64,000 nt of DNA from Paractinoplanes tereljensis (GTDB lineage: Bacteria > Actinomycetota > Actinomycetes > Mycobacteriales > Micromonosporaceae): contig NZ_BOMY01000035.1 of NCBI RefSeq assembly GCF_016862435.1, positions 62,001 through 126,000 on the forward strand, written 5' to 3'. Below are positions 50,901-58,640 of this stretch, piece by piece; position 1 is the stretch's first letter; each line of letters starts with the position of its first letter. A program made the translations under genes and the position numbers. The notes beneath the pieces were generated by a model, which saw nothing but the letters and a program-made list of their open reading frames with translations, did not search any database and was not told the DNA's origin.

Positions 50901-52171
50901 ACGGCAACCACCCCAGCACGCAGATAGCCCAGCCCAGACCGAACGACAGCAGGTCGACCAGCCCCAGGACCGGCAGCGGGGTGGCCCGGCTCAGCACCGG
51001 GCGCCAGGACGGCAGGCCCGGAACGGGCGGCAGCCCGTAGGACGATGCCGACGAGGTGGACCAGCCCGAGTGCGAGCGGCAACCGCACCAACACATCAAA
51101 TTTGTGCAGGTTGCGCAGCGGCGCCCCTCCCCCATCGAGCCAGGTGTGCAGGGCTCCGGCGCCAAACCCGGGCACGGTGGACAGATGGCCGAGCCCGACC
51201 AGGGCCACCCCCAAGAGCGCCCCAGCGATGAGGAACCGCCGATGCGGCATCCCGCGCCGAGCCAACCCGGCCAACCCGAGCCCGGCCAGCACCATGGTGG
51301 CGACGACCAGCCCCGGTTCCACCGCCAGCCGCCACCCGGCCGGCCAGCCCGGCCCGTAGGCCCCGCCCAGATAGGCAAGCCAGTGCGACGCCCCCCGCAC
51401 GGCGCTGACCACATCGGTGGTGCTGGTAGTGGTGGCCGCCGTCTCGATATAGGAGAGGAACGGCGGGCTGTACCGCCCGAGCACCAACAACGGCACCACC
51501 CACCAGGCCGTGGCGCAGAAGACCGCAATCCCCCAGCCCACCGTCAGCCGGAGACTGCGCCGCACGGTGAGCAGCCACAGAACAGGCAACGGCAACACCG
51601 CGAGCACCGCCGTAGCGTTGACCCCACCCGCGGTGGCCACGGCGAGGGCGGAGAGCGCCACCGCCCGCACCGGGGCCCGCCGGATGAATGGCCCGACCAG
51701 CGGAATCAGCACCCAGGGTGCCATCGCACTGGGCCAGGCCTCGACCGACACGGCCCCGATCTCGCTGAGGATCCGCGGCGAGAGCGCGAACACCACCCCA
51801 CCGACCAGCCGAGCCGTAGGCGTCCCGATCCCGAGCCGCCCGGCCAGCACCACCACCCCGGTGAACGCTACGCAGAGCAGCAACGCCCACCACAGCCGCT
51901 GCACGGCCCATTCCGGCACCCCGGCCAGCTTGCCGAGAGCGAAGAACGGCCCCATCGGCCAGAGGTACCCGTACGCCTGATTCTGCATCTGCCCGAAGTT
52001 CCCGGCCGGATCCCAGGCGTGCAGCGCCCGGGCCAGCCACGCGCCGGGCGCGACCACCAGGTCCACCTTGGTATCCGGCGCGATCCACCCCGGCTGCTGC
52101 CAGAACGACAACGCGGTCAGCAGCACGCAGACCGTAGCCACGCGCAACCGCCAAACCACCGTGCTGATCAC
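47738..52171 (-). CDS. aftD: AftD-like alpha-(1->3)-arabinofuranosyltransferase (DUF3367, discoidin domains)
   Basis: A 1477-residue GT-C enzyme that in mycobacteria transfers arabinose from decaprenyl-phospho-arabinose to envelope arabinan. N-terminal membrane helices span about 1-460, with the conserved first-loop acidic motif APDTKVD (Asp33, Asp37). Two F5/8C discoidin-like carbohydrate-binding modules lie near 720-840 and 955-1080. C-terminal helices lie at about 1250-1400, then a low-complexity tail. The GTG start overlaps the ipdF stop by 4 nt, placing it at the end of the fadE30-ipdF operon. In non-mycolata its acceptor may differ. Confidence 0.85.
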   Translation of the reverse strand: MISTVVWRLRVATVCVLLTALSFWQQPGWIAPDTKVDLVVAPGAWLARALHAWDPAGNFGQMQNQAYGYLWPMGPFFALGKLAGVPEWAVQRLWWALLLCVAFTGVVVLAGRLGIGTPTARLVGGVVFALSPRILSEIGAVSVEAWPSAMAPWVLIPLVGPFIRRAPVRAVALSALAVATAGGVNATAVLAVLPLPVLWLLTVRRSLRLTVGWGIAVFCATAWWVVPLLVLGRYSPPFLSYIETAATTTSTTDVVSAVRGASHWLAYLGGAYGPGWPAGWRLAVEPGLVVATMVLAGLGLAGLARRGMPHRRFLIAGALLGVALVGLGHLSTVPGFGAGALHTWLDGGGAPLRNLHKFDVLVRLPLALGLVHLVGIVLRAAARSGPAVLAPGAEPGHPAAGPGAGRPAVVRSGLGYLRAGVVAVAAGVALVVAAGPALSGGLPGAGKFSEVPAYWRTAAAWLDVHAGAGRTLVVPGARFPSYLWGAPGDEMVQPLLSTGWAVRNSNPLVPPATVRLLDTVESVLAGGQGAPGLAALLSRSGVRYLLVRADLDTGRTDSLRQVTVRAALAGSPGLRPVATFGPSVGGQAAGFHVDRGLDVPVPALQVYEVTGAAAPVGAYDLGDVRTVAGGPESLLELADAGQLSAAPTVLAADQPAGLTTGGTVVTDGQRRREVAFGQARDNASATMTAGEPWRLAQPAHDYTATDGTRWQTVARYLGVQGVTASSSYSQPLVLSGNRPEHLPYAAIDGDPATTWRSAPGTFAVGQWLTVTLDQPRRISQVRLTFDRGADAIPTRIVVRAGNERHEVLVGDGTVTVPLDGWFAVSSVTVEIAAVWSVRVGYGGVGIAELALPGVTAQRTLVLPGSTRGALTPVAMSNRAPAPTVLLSAAPSVPSCFFLDVAYCAAAAARGSEDGAVLDRMVPWSLPGDYAVRLWARPRAGPAVDGALDRAIAGPDTPWVTASSTGVADPAARAGVVVDGNPDSVWYAGEEDRTPWLRLDWASPRTVSRLRITLPLRAAAAAPWAVTVQSDSGSRSSSVGADGWVTLDPPVRTDDLTILFGGAPDVASFDPYGNRFERLPIGVGEITVESSRGQSGPAGGAGTVVRLPCGSGPTLDIGGRKIRTSFTATVSDLLERRELPMRLCGTDRLRPAGSLRVVATGSAAAEPTRLVLLPASGGTAATPVDSVLNIDRWDPDARRVTLAPWGSARVLVLRENTNAGWQARIDGRTLQPLVVDGWQQAWIVPAGASGAVTISFAPDRIYRVGLIGGAVLALAVLLAALPFRRRRAAPAGGESVALGDEERVVPSRRRDIPLVLLGGLFLVVAGGYAAAAVALFGILAVVVLSAVARAAPVMQQRAFLRAVLLVERWAPVALFAFACLLSLRAPFPHSAPGPQLAGVAALAALWLGTLPLARGTGAPSTSDVAAETGATPTTPASAFAARTVATSEAPNSADPATAGVGSAGEGGSGSGRAAAERG

Positions 52172-52956
52172 GGGTGCTGGCTGCTAACGGAGATCACCTC
52201 GCCGGTGAGGTAGGACGAGTAGTCGCTGGCCAGAAACGCCACCACGGTCGCCACCTCCCAGGGTTGAGCGGCCCGCCCGAACGCTTCCCGCCGGGCAAGC
52301 GCCGCCAGCTCCGACTCGCTGATCACCTTGCTGAGAAAGGGATGCTCGGCCAGGCTGGGCGCCACCGCGTTGACCCGAATGCCATGCTGAGCCACGTCCA
52401 TCGCCACGCACCGGGTGAACGCCATCACCCCCGCCTTGGCCGCGGCATAGTGCGCCTGCCCCGCTTGGGCCCGCCACCCGAGCACGGAAGCGTTGTTGAC
52501 CACCACTCCGCCGCCCCCTTGCGCGATCATCTGCCCAAGCGCAGCCCGAGTGCACCGAAACGTCCCGGTAAGAGTGACGTCGAGAACCCGCCCCCATTCC
52601 TCATCGGACATCTCGGTAACCGCCCGATTCCCACCCAGTCCAGCGTTGTTGATCATGACGTCAACCCGCCCAAATTCAGCAGCCGCCCCCGCCACCAGCC
52701 CACGCACCGATTCCTCATCGGTGACATCACAAACCAAGGTCAAAACCCTCTTCGGGTACGCCTCCGTAAGGCGCGCGTGCGACAGAGTAAGACGCCGCTC
52801 GTGGTTGTCGCTGAGCACCACCGCGGCCCCCTCCGCAAGGCACCGCTCAGCAATCGCAGCCCCAATCCCAGTCCCAGCCGCCGCGGTAACCACAACAACC
52901 TTCCCGACCAGCAGCCCGTGCCCCGCCGGTTGCCGGGGCACGGCGGTGGTGGTCAT
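52168..52956 (-). CDS. ipdF: IpdF-like short-chain dehydrogenase
   Basis: SDR of 262 residues resembling IpdF (Rv3559c), a beta-hydroxyacyl-CoA reductase/dehydrogenase acting on the 5-hydroxy/5-oxo position of HIP-CoA. Motifs are VTAAAGTGIGAAIAER for the cofactor, NNAGLGGN, and NASVLGWRAQAGQAHYAAAKAG for catalysis. ATG 52956 overlaps the fadE30 stop (ATGA) and the open frame further up is shadow under fadE30. The same fadE30-ipdF pair occurs as Rv3560c-Rv3559c. Its stop overlaps the aftD-like GTG. Confidence 0.88.
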   Translation of the reverse strand: MTTTAVPRQPAGHGLLVGKVVVVTAAAGTGIGAAIAERCLAEGAAVVLSDNHERRLTLSHARLTEAYPKRVLTLVCDVTDEESVRGLVAGAAAEFGRVDVMINNAGLGGNRAVTEMSDEEWGRVLDVTLTGTFRCTRAALGQMIAQGGGGVVVNNASVLGWRAQAGQAHYAAAKAGVMAFTRCVAMDVAQHGIRVNAVAPSLAEHPFLSKVISESELAALARREAFGRAAQPWEVATVVAFLASDYSSYLTGEVISVSSQHP

Positions 52957-54110
52957 CGGCGGTCCTGGCGAGGTAGGCCCAGGACTCGCTCGGCGAGGAT
53001 GCCGCGCTGGATCTCGTTGGAGCCGCCGTAGATGGTGTCGGCGCGGCTGAACAGGAACAGTCGACGCCAACGCTCGGCCTCGGCGTCGCCCGGGTCGGGG
53101 GCCACGCCGCGCGGGCCGAGCACGGTCATGGCCAGCTCGCCCAGGCCCTGCCGCCAGCGTGACCAGAGCAGCTTGATCACCGTCGCGGTGCCGGTGGCGG
53201 GCGGGGCGGCGAGGAGCCGCAGGGTGTGGGCCCGCAGCACGGTCAGGTCGATCCAGGCCCGGGTCAGCCGTTCGCGCACGGCCGGGTCGTCGGTCGCGCC
53301 GGTGCGCCGGGCCAGCGCGACCAGGTCGTCGAGGTCGCGCTGGAAGCCGACCTGCTGGCCGACGGTGGCCGCGCCGCGCTCGAAGCCGAGGGTGGCCATC
53401 GCGACCCGCCAGCCCTGGCCGGGCTCGCCGACCACCAGGTCGGCCTCGGTGCGGGCCTCGTCGAAGAAGACCTCGTTGAACTCGCTGTCGCCGGTCAACT
53501 GGCGGATCGGCCGCACCGTGATGCCGGGCTGGCGCATCGGCACGAGCAGATAGGACAGGCCGGCGTGGCGGGACGCGCCGTCCGGGATCGGCGCGGTGCG
53601 GACCAGCATGAAACACCAGTCGGCCACGTGCGCGAGCGACGTCCACACCTTCTGCCCGGTGATCACCCACTGGTCGCCGTCGAGCCGGGCGCGGGTGGTG
53701 ACGGCGGCCAGGTCGGAACCGGCGCCGGGCTCGGAGTAACCCTGGCACCACAGCTCGGTGGCCGCCGCGATGCCCGGCAGGAAGCGTTTCCGCTGCCGGT
53801 CGCTGCCCAGCCCGATCAGGGTGGGCCCGACCATGGTGAGCCCGATGTGGTCGACCCGGCCGGGGGCGCCGGACCTCGCATACTCCTCGTGGAAGATGAC
53901 CTGCCGGGCCAGCGACGCACCCCGCCCGCCGTGCTCCACCGGCCAGGCCAGCGTGGACCAGCCGGCCGCGGCCAGCCGCCGGGCGAAGTCGCGGCGCTGC
54001 TCGAACGCCTCGCTCTCCCGGCCCACACCCCCGGAACCGCGCAACTCGGCGGTCACGTTGGCGGCCAGCCAGTCCCGGATCTCGCGCCTGAACTCCTGGT
54101 CATCGTCCAC
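52953..54110 (-). CDS. fadE30: Acyl-CoA dehydrogenase FadE30
   Basis: Dehydrogenates 5-hydroxy-HIP-CoA in C/D-ring catabolism. It is 385 residues, the same length as Rv3560c and closely similar: HEEYARSGAPGRVDHIG, WCQGYSEPGAGSDLAAV, GQKVWTSLAHVADWCF, EFNEVFFDEARTEADLVVGEPG and DTIYGGSNEIQRGILAERVLGLPR. The start is taken as GTG 54110 (VDDDQEFRREI) because GGGAGG lies 8-9 nt upstream and family length agrees; a frame to 54182 crosses the KstR2 box. It leads the operon fadE30-ipdF-aftD. Confidence 0.92.
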   Translation of the reverse strand: MDDDQEFRREIRDWLAANVTAELRGSGGVGRESEAFEQRRDFARRLAAAGWSTLAWPVEHGGRGASLARQVIFHEEYARSGAPGRVDHIGLTMVGPTLIGLGSDRQRKRFLPGIAAATELWCQGYSEPGAGSDLAAVTTRARLDGDQWVITGQKVWTSLAHVADWCFMLVRTAPIPDGASRHAGLSYLLVPMRQPGITVRPIRQLTGDSEFNEVFFDEARTEADLVVGEPGQGWRVAMATLGFERGAATVGQQVGFQRDLDDLVALARRTGATDDPAVRERLTRAWIDLTVLRAHTLRLLAAPPATGTATVIKLLWSRWRQGLGELAMTVLGPRGVAPDPGDAEAERWRRLFLFSRADTIYGGSNEIQRGILAERVLGLPRQDRR

Positions 54111-54146
54111 TGGCGTCGCCTCCCGCTCCGCGCGTAGGCTCACCCT

Positions 54147-54160
54147 ACCAAGCACTTGCT
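54147..54160. promoter_or_regulatory. Perfect KstR2-type operator between fadE30 and fadD3
   Basis: ACCAAGCACTTGCT fits AnCAAGnnCTTGnT at all 10 defined positions. It lies in the 100-nt divergent gap, 37 nt from fadE30 and 51 nt from fadD3, and is extended by GGTT beyond the core. The equivalent Rv3560c/Rv3561 promoter is a known KstR2 target. Confidence 0.92.
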
Positions 54161-54210
54161 TGGTTGACCATGCACCCGGCACGGCTGCCCGGCGCGACAG
54201 GAGGTCCCCG

Positions 54211-55725
54211 ATGACGTCGACCGTTCCGGCCGCCGTGCTCAGCGCGGCCCGAGCGTTCGGCGCGGCCCCCGCCCTGGTCCAGCCGGGCGGCGACCGGTTG
54301 ACCTACGACGAGTTGCTCGGCGAGGTCCGCCGGGTGGCCCGGGCCCTGATCGCCGCCGGGCTGCAGCCAGGCGACCGCCTCGCCCTCTGGGCGCCGAACT
54401 CGGCGCACTGGGTCCTGGCCGCACTGGGCGCGAGCTACGCGGGCGTCACCCTGGTCCCGGTCAACACCCGCTTCACCGGCGTCGAAGCGCTGGACATCAT
54501 CACCCGCAGCAACGCCCGAGCCCTGGTCGTAACCGACGTCTTCCTCGGCGTCGACCGCCTCGCCGCCCTAACGGCCGCCGGTCCCGACCCGCTCCCCGGC
54601 CTGGTCGTTCAGGTGCCGTCCCAATGGGACGCGTTCTTGGCCGGGGGCGACGCGGTATCCGATGCGGAGGCTGACGCCCGCGCTGCTGCGGTCGGCGCCA
54701 ACGACCTCAGCGACGTCCTTTTCACCTCGGGGACCACCGGGCGCAGCCGGGGGGTGATGAGTGCGCATCGGCAGTCGCTCGCGGTGGCCGCCGCCTGGGC
54801 CGGGATCGCCGGGCTCAACCCGGATGACCGCTACCTGGTGGTCAACCCGTTCTTCAACAGCTTCGGGCTCAAGGCCGGGATCCTCGCCTGCCTGGTCAGC
54901 GGGGCCGCGATCGTGCCGCAGGCGGTCTTCGACGTGCCGCGGACGATGGAGCTGATCGCGCGGGAGCGGATCACCGTGCTGCCGGGGCCGCCCACCCTCT
55001 ACAGCAGCCTGATGGACCACCCGGACGCTGGGCGGTTCGACCTGTCCAGCCTGCGCCTCGCGGTTACCGGGGCGGCCACCGTGCCGCCCGCGCTGGTCGA
55101 GCGGATGCGCAAGGAGCTCGGCGCCGACGTCCTCACCGCCTACGGGCTGACCGAGGCGGTCGTCGCCACCATGTGCCGGGCCGGGGACGACGCCCGCACG
55201 GTGGCCGAGACCTCCGGGCGGGCCGCGGCCGGCTTCGAGGTGAGCATCGCCGAACCCGGCGGCGAGGTGCTGCTGCGCGGGCCGAACACGATGCTCGGCT
55301 ACCTCGACGATCCGGTGGCCACCGCCGCCGCGATCGACGCCGACGGGTGGCTGCACACCGGTGACATCGGGCGGCTCGACGAGCACGGCTACCTGACCAT
55401 CACCGACCGGCTCAAGGACATGTACATCTGCGGCGGCTTCAACGTGTACCCGGCCGAGGTGGAACGCGCCCTGGCCCGGCTGCCCCAGGTGGCCGAGTCG
55501 GCGGTGATCGGGGTTGCCGACCCACGGCTCGGTGAGGTCGGCAAGGCGTACATCGTCTGCCGTCCTGGTCTTGATCTTGGCGAGGCCGAGGTGATCGAGT
55601 TCTGCCGGGGCCGGCTGGCCGGCTACAAGGTGCCGCGCAGCGTCGAGCTGCGCGCCGAGCTGCCGCACAACGCCTCGGGAAAGGTCCTGAAATACCTGAT
55701 GCGGGCGGAGGCGGCCGATGGGTGA
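54211..55725 (+). CDS. fadD3: HIP-CoA synthetase FadD3
   Basis: Acyl-CoA ligase that activates the two-ring propionate HIP, the entry to C/D-ring breakdown, and so makes the KstR2 inducer HIP-CoA. It is 504 residues (Rv3561 has about 507). The ATP loop is FTSGTTGRSRG near 170-180, then AYGLTEAVVATMCRAG and the C-terminal GGFNVYPAEVERALARLP with a terminal lysine in NASGKVLKYLMR. ATG 54211 has AGGAGG at 54199-54204; the upstream open frame is shadow. It heads the operon fadD3-echA-fadE31-fadE32-fadE33, with overlaps throughout. Confidence 0.92.
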   Translation: MTSTVPAAVLSAARAFGAAPALVQPGGDRLTYDELLGEVRRVARALIAAGLQPGDRLALWAPNSAHWVLAALGASYAGVTLVPVNTRFTGVEALDIITRSNARALVVTDVFLGVDRLAALTAAGPDPLPGLVVQVPSQWDAFLAGGDAVSDAEADARAAAVGANDLSDVLFTSGTTGRSRGVMSAHRQSLAVAAAWAGIAGLNPDDRYLVVNPFFNSFGLKAGILACLVSGAAIVPQAVFDVPRTMELIARERITVLPGPPTLYSSLMDHPDAGRFDLSSLRLAVTGAATVPPALVERMRKELGADVLTAYGLTEAVVATMCRAGDDARTVAETSGRAAAGFEVSIAEPGGEVLLRGPNTMLGYLDDPVATAAAIDADGWLHTGDIGRLDEHGYLTITDRLKDMYICGGFNVYPAEVERALARLPQVAESAVIGVADPRLGEVGKAYIVCRPGLDLGEAEVIEFCRGRLAGYKVPRSVELRAELPHNASGKVLKYLMRAEAADG

Positions 55726-56554
55726 CGAGGTGCGCTACGAACGGCGGGGCGCGCTCGCGGTGGTGACGATGAACCGGCCGCGCTATCGCAACGCGCAAAA
55801 TTCGGCCATGACGTACGCCCTGGATGATGCGTTCACCCGTGCGGTGAACGACGACGAGGTGCGGGTGATCGTGCTGGCCGGGGCGGGTGAGCACTTCTCG
55901 GCCGGCCACGACATCGGCACCCCCGAACGCGACGCCGACACCGAGTTTCCCCGGCGTGCGGCGATCTGGTGGGACCACACCGGGAAAGAGGGCGCCGACC
56001 GCCGCTATGCCCGCGAGGTCGAGGTCTACCTGAGCATGTGCCGGCGGTGGCGGGAGATCCCGAAACCGTCGATCGCCCTGGTGCAGGGCGCCTGCATCGC
56101 CGGTGGGCTCATGCTGGCCTGGGTGTGCGACCTGATCGTCGCGTCCGACGACGCGTTCTTCGCCGATCCGGTGCTGCGGATGGGGATTCCGGGGGTTGAG
56201 TACTTTGCCCACCCCTGGGCGCTGGGCCCGCGGTTCGCCCGGGAGGTGCTGTTCACCGGCGATCGATTCGGCGCGCGCAGGGCGTACGAAATCGGCATGG
56301 TCAATAGGGTGGTGCCGCGCGCTGAGCTGGAAACCGCGGGTTTTGCGCTCGCCGAGCGCGTGGCGGCGATGCCGCCGTTCGGTCTGGCCCTGGCCAAACG
56401 CGCGCTGAACCAGTGCGAGGACCTGATGGGTATGCGCGCCGGGATGGACGCGGTTTTCGGCCTGCACCACGTCGCGCACGCGCACAACGCCGAGGTCACC
56501 GGCAATCCGCTGGCCGGCCTCGATCCGGCCGCCATGAAGAAGTCGGCGTCGTGA
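55718..56554 (+). CDS. Enoyl-CoA hydratase/crotonase family protein
   Basis: A 278-residue crotonase-fold protein. First oxyanion region is AGEHFSAGHDIGTPE (about 55-69) and second is VQGACIAGGLMLAWVCDLIVASDD (about 125-148), followed by FADPVLRMGIPGVEYFAHPW. The long HDIGTPERDADTE insert and WWDHTGKEGADRRYAREVE helix suggest a specialised acyl-CoA, not a short chain. It overlaps fadD3 by 8 nt and fadE31 by 4 nt. The M. tuberculosis fadD3 operon lacks a crotonase here, so this is an added or relocated member. Precise substrate unknown; a HIP-CoA branch intermediate is likely. Confidence 0.83.
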   Translation: MGDEVRYERRGALAVVTMNRPRYRNAQNSAMTYALDDAFTRAVNDDEVRVIVLAGAGEHFSAGHDIGTPERDADTEFPRRAAIWWDHTGKEGADRRYAREVEVYLSMCRRWREIPKPSIALVQGACIAGGLMLAWVCDLIVASDDAFFADPVLRMGIPGVEYFAHPWALGPRFAREVLFTGDRFGARRAYEIGMVNRVVPRAELETAGFALAERVAAMPPFGLALAKRALNQCEDLMGMRAGMDAVFGLHHVAHAHNAEVTGNPLAGLDPAAMKKSAS

Positions 56555-57654
56555 ACCTCGATCTGGACCCGGCGGCACTGGCCTTCCGGGACGAGGTGCG
56601 CGGCTGGCTGGCCGCCAACGCGCCGCGCGACCCATTGCCCAGTGTGGACACTCCGGCCGGCGATGCTGCGCATCGCGCCTGGGAACAACGGTTGGCCGGG
56701 GCCGTTCTCGCGGTGGTTTCCTGGCCCGGACGGTACGGCGGGCGGGCCGCCCCGCCGCTGCACACGTTGCTGTTCGAGGAGGAGTACCACGCCGCCGGCG
56801 GCCCCGTCCGGATCGGCCAGAACGGCCTGTTCCTGCTGGCCCCGACGCTGCTGGCACACGGTACGCAGGAGCAGCGCGACCGTATTCTGCCGCCGATGGC
56901 CCGCGCCGACGAGGTGTGGGCGCAGGCCTGGTCCGAGCCGGAGGCGGGCAGCGACCTGGCCGCGATCCGGTCCCGCGCGCACCGCACCGACGGCGGCTGG
57001 CGGCTGTCCGGCCAGAAGACGTGGAGTTCCCGCGCGACCGTGGCCGACCGGGCGTTCGGCCTGTTCCGCAGCGACCCGGCGGCCGAACGCCACCGCGGCC
57101 TCACCTACCTGATGTTCGACCTGCGCGCCGAGGGAGTGACGGTCCGCCCGATCCGGCAGTTGGACGGCAACCCCGGCTTCGCCGAGATCTTCCTGGACGA
57201 CGTGTTCGTCCCCGACGCCGACGTGATCGGCACCCCCGGTGACGGCTGGCGGGTGGCGATGAGCACGGCCGGCCACGAACGCGGCCTGACCCTGCGCGCC
57301 CCCGGCCGTTTCGTGGCGGCCGCCCACCGGTTGGTCTCCCGCTGGCAGGAGCAGCCCGACCCGGCCACCCGAGACCGGGTGGTGGATGCGTGGATCGGCG
57401 CCCAGGCCTACCGGATGCACGCCTTCGCCGCGCTGGACGCGCCCCCCACCGAGGCCAGCCTGACCAAGCTGTTCTGGTCCGAACTGGACGTGTCCCTGCA
57501 CGAGACCGCGCTCGACGTGCTCGGCCCGCACGCGGAGACGGACCCTTCGTGGACCGGCGGCTATCTGTTCGCCCTGGCCGGCCCGATCTACGCGGGCACC
57601 AACGAGATCCAGCGCGGCCTGGTAGCTCAGCGAGTGCTGGGACTCCCCCGATGA
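56551..57654 (+). CDS. fadE31: Acyl-CoA dehydrogenase FadE31
   Basis: Larger ACAD partner of the C/D-ring heterotetramers (FadE31 pairs with FadE32 or FadE33 in M. tuberculosis). It is 367 residues with SWPGRYGGRAAPPLHTLLFEEEY, WAQAWSEPEAGSDLAAIRS, GQKTWSSRATVADRAFGLFRSDP and the closing FALAGPIYAGTNEIQRGLVAQRVLG. GTG 56551 overlaps the echA stop (GTGA) and the open frame upstream is shadow. Very similar to Rv3562. Confidence 0.92.
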   Translation: MNLDLDPAALAFRDEVRGWLAANAPRDPLPSVDTPAGDAAHRAWEQRLAGAVLAVVSWPGRYGGRAAPPLHTLLFEEEYHAAGGPVRIGQNGLFLLAPTLLAHGTQEQRDRILPPMARADEVWAQAWSEPEAGSDLAAIRSRAHRTDGGWRLSGQKTWSSRATVADRAFGLFRSDPAAERHRGLTYLMFDLRAEGVTVRPIRQLDGNPGFAEIFLDDVFVPDADVIGTPGDGWRVAMSTAGHERGLTLRAPGRFVAAAHRLVSRWQEQPDPATRDRVVDAWIGAQAYRMHAFAALDAPPTEASLTKLFWSELDVSLHETALDVLGPHAETDPSWTGGYLFALAGPIYAGTNEIQRGLVAQRVLGLPR

Positions 57655-58640
57655 GGCTGGTCCCGTCCGTGGAGCAGACCGGCTTCGCCACCACCCTGCA
57701 CGACATGCTGTCGGCCGCCCGCGTGCCGGAGGCCGCCGACAGCTGGGCCGAGGGCAACCACGGCCCCGGGCGGCAGCTTTGGACGCAGCTGGCCGACCTG
57801 GGCGTGACGGCGTTGGCGATCCCGGCACGGCACGGCGGCCTGGATGCCACCCCCATCGACCTGGTCATAGCCGCCGAGGAGCTGGGCCACCACGCAGTCC
57901 CCGGCCCCATCCCCGAAACCCTGGCCACGGTCCCCACCCTGCTCGCCGCTCTCACCGAGACAGTGCCCGGCGGCGAGGCCGAGCGATGGTTGTCCGAGCT
58001 GGCCGCCGGGCGCGCCCTCGCGACTCTCACGGCACCGCCCTGGTTGCCCTTTGCCGTCGATGCGGACGCCGCCGAACTGGTGCTGCTCGTCGACGGTGAT
58101 GCGGTCGGCACAGCGCGGCGCGGCACCGTGCACTCCTCGATGGACCGCACCCGGCGGCTCTACGAGGTCGAGTCCGCCGGGCCGGTGGAGATCTGCCCCG
58201 CGGTCGGCCGTGCCCTGGACCTCGGTGCGCTGGTCTGCGCGGCGCAGTTGCTCGGTGCGGGCCGGGCGCTGTTGGAGGCCGCAGTGGCGCACGCGCGCAC
58301 CCGGGTCCAGTTCGGCCGGGCGATCGGTGGTTTCCAGGCAGTCCAGCAGCGGCTCGCCGACGTCGCGGTCGGGCTGGAGTTCGCCCGCCCACTGGTCTAC
58401 GCGGCCGCCGTCACCCTGACCCCGCGGGATGTCTCGGCCGCGAAGGTGGCCTGCTCGGACGCCGCGAACCGGGCCGCGCGGGCGGCGCTGCAGGTGCACG
58501 GCGCGATCGGATACACGCAGGAGCACGGTCTCGGCCGCTGGGTGACGAAGGTCCGGGCGCTGAGCCTGTCCTGGGGAGCCCCGGCCGACCACCGAGCCCG
58601 GGTGATGGCGGAGCTGACCAAGGGGGCCACATGGAACTGA
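57651..58640 (+). CDS. fadE32: Acyl-CoA dehydrogenase FadE32
   Basis: Smaller ACAD partner, 329 residues, Rv3563-like. It has LGVTALAIPARHGGLDATPIDLVIAAEELGHHAVPGP and RTRVQFGRAIGGFQAVQQRLADVAVGLEFARP, and ends with QVHGAIGYTQEHGLGRW. Like other small partners it lacks parts of the classical N-terminal fold and needs FadE31. ATG overlaps the fadE31 stop. Its 3' end overlaps fadE33 by 10 nt. Proposed to act on late ring C products such as the MOODA-CoA branch. Confidence 0.9.
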   Translation: MRLVPSVEQTGFATTLHDMLSAARVPEAADSWAEGNHGPGRQLWTQLADLGVTALAIPARHGGLDATPIDLVIAAEELGHHAVPGPIPETLATVPTLLAALTETVPGGEAERWLSELAAGRALATLTAPPWLPFAVDADAAELVLLVDGDAVGTARRGTVHSSMDRTRRLYEVESAGPVEICPAVGRALDLGALVCAAQLLGAGRALLEAAVAHARTRVQFGRAIGGFQAVQQRLADVAVGLEFARPLVYAAAVTLTPRDVSAAKVACSDAANRAARAALQVHGAIGYTQEHGLGRWVTKVRALSLSWGAPADHRARVMAELTKGATWN

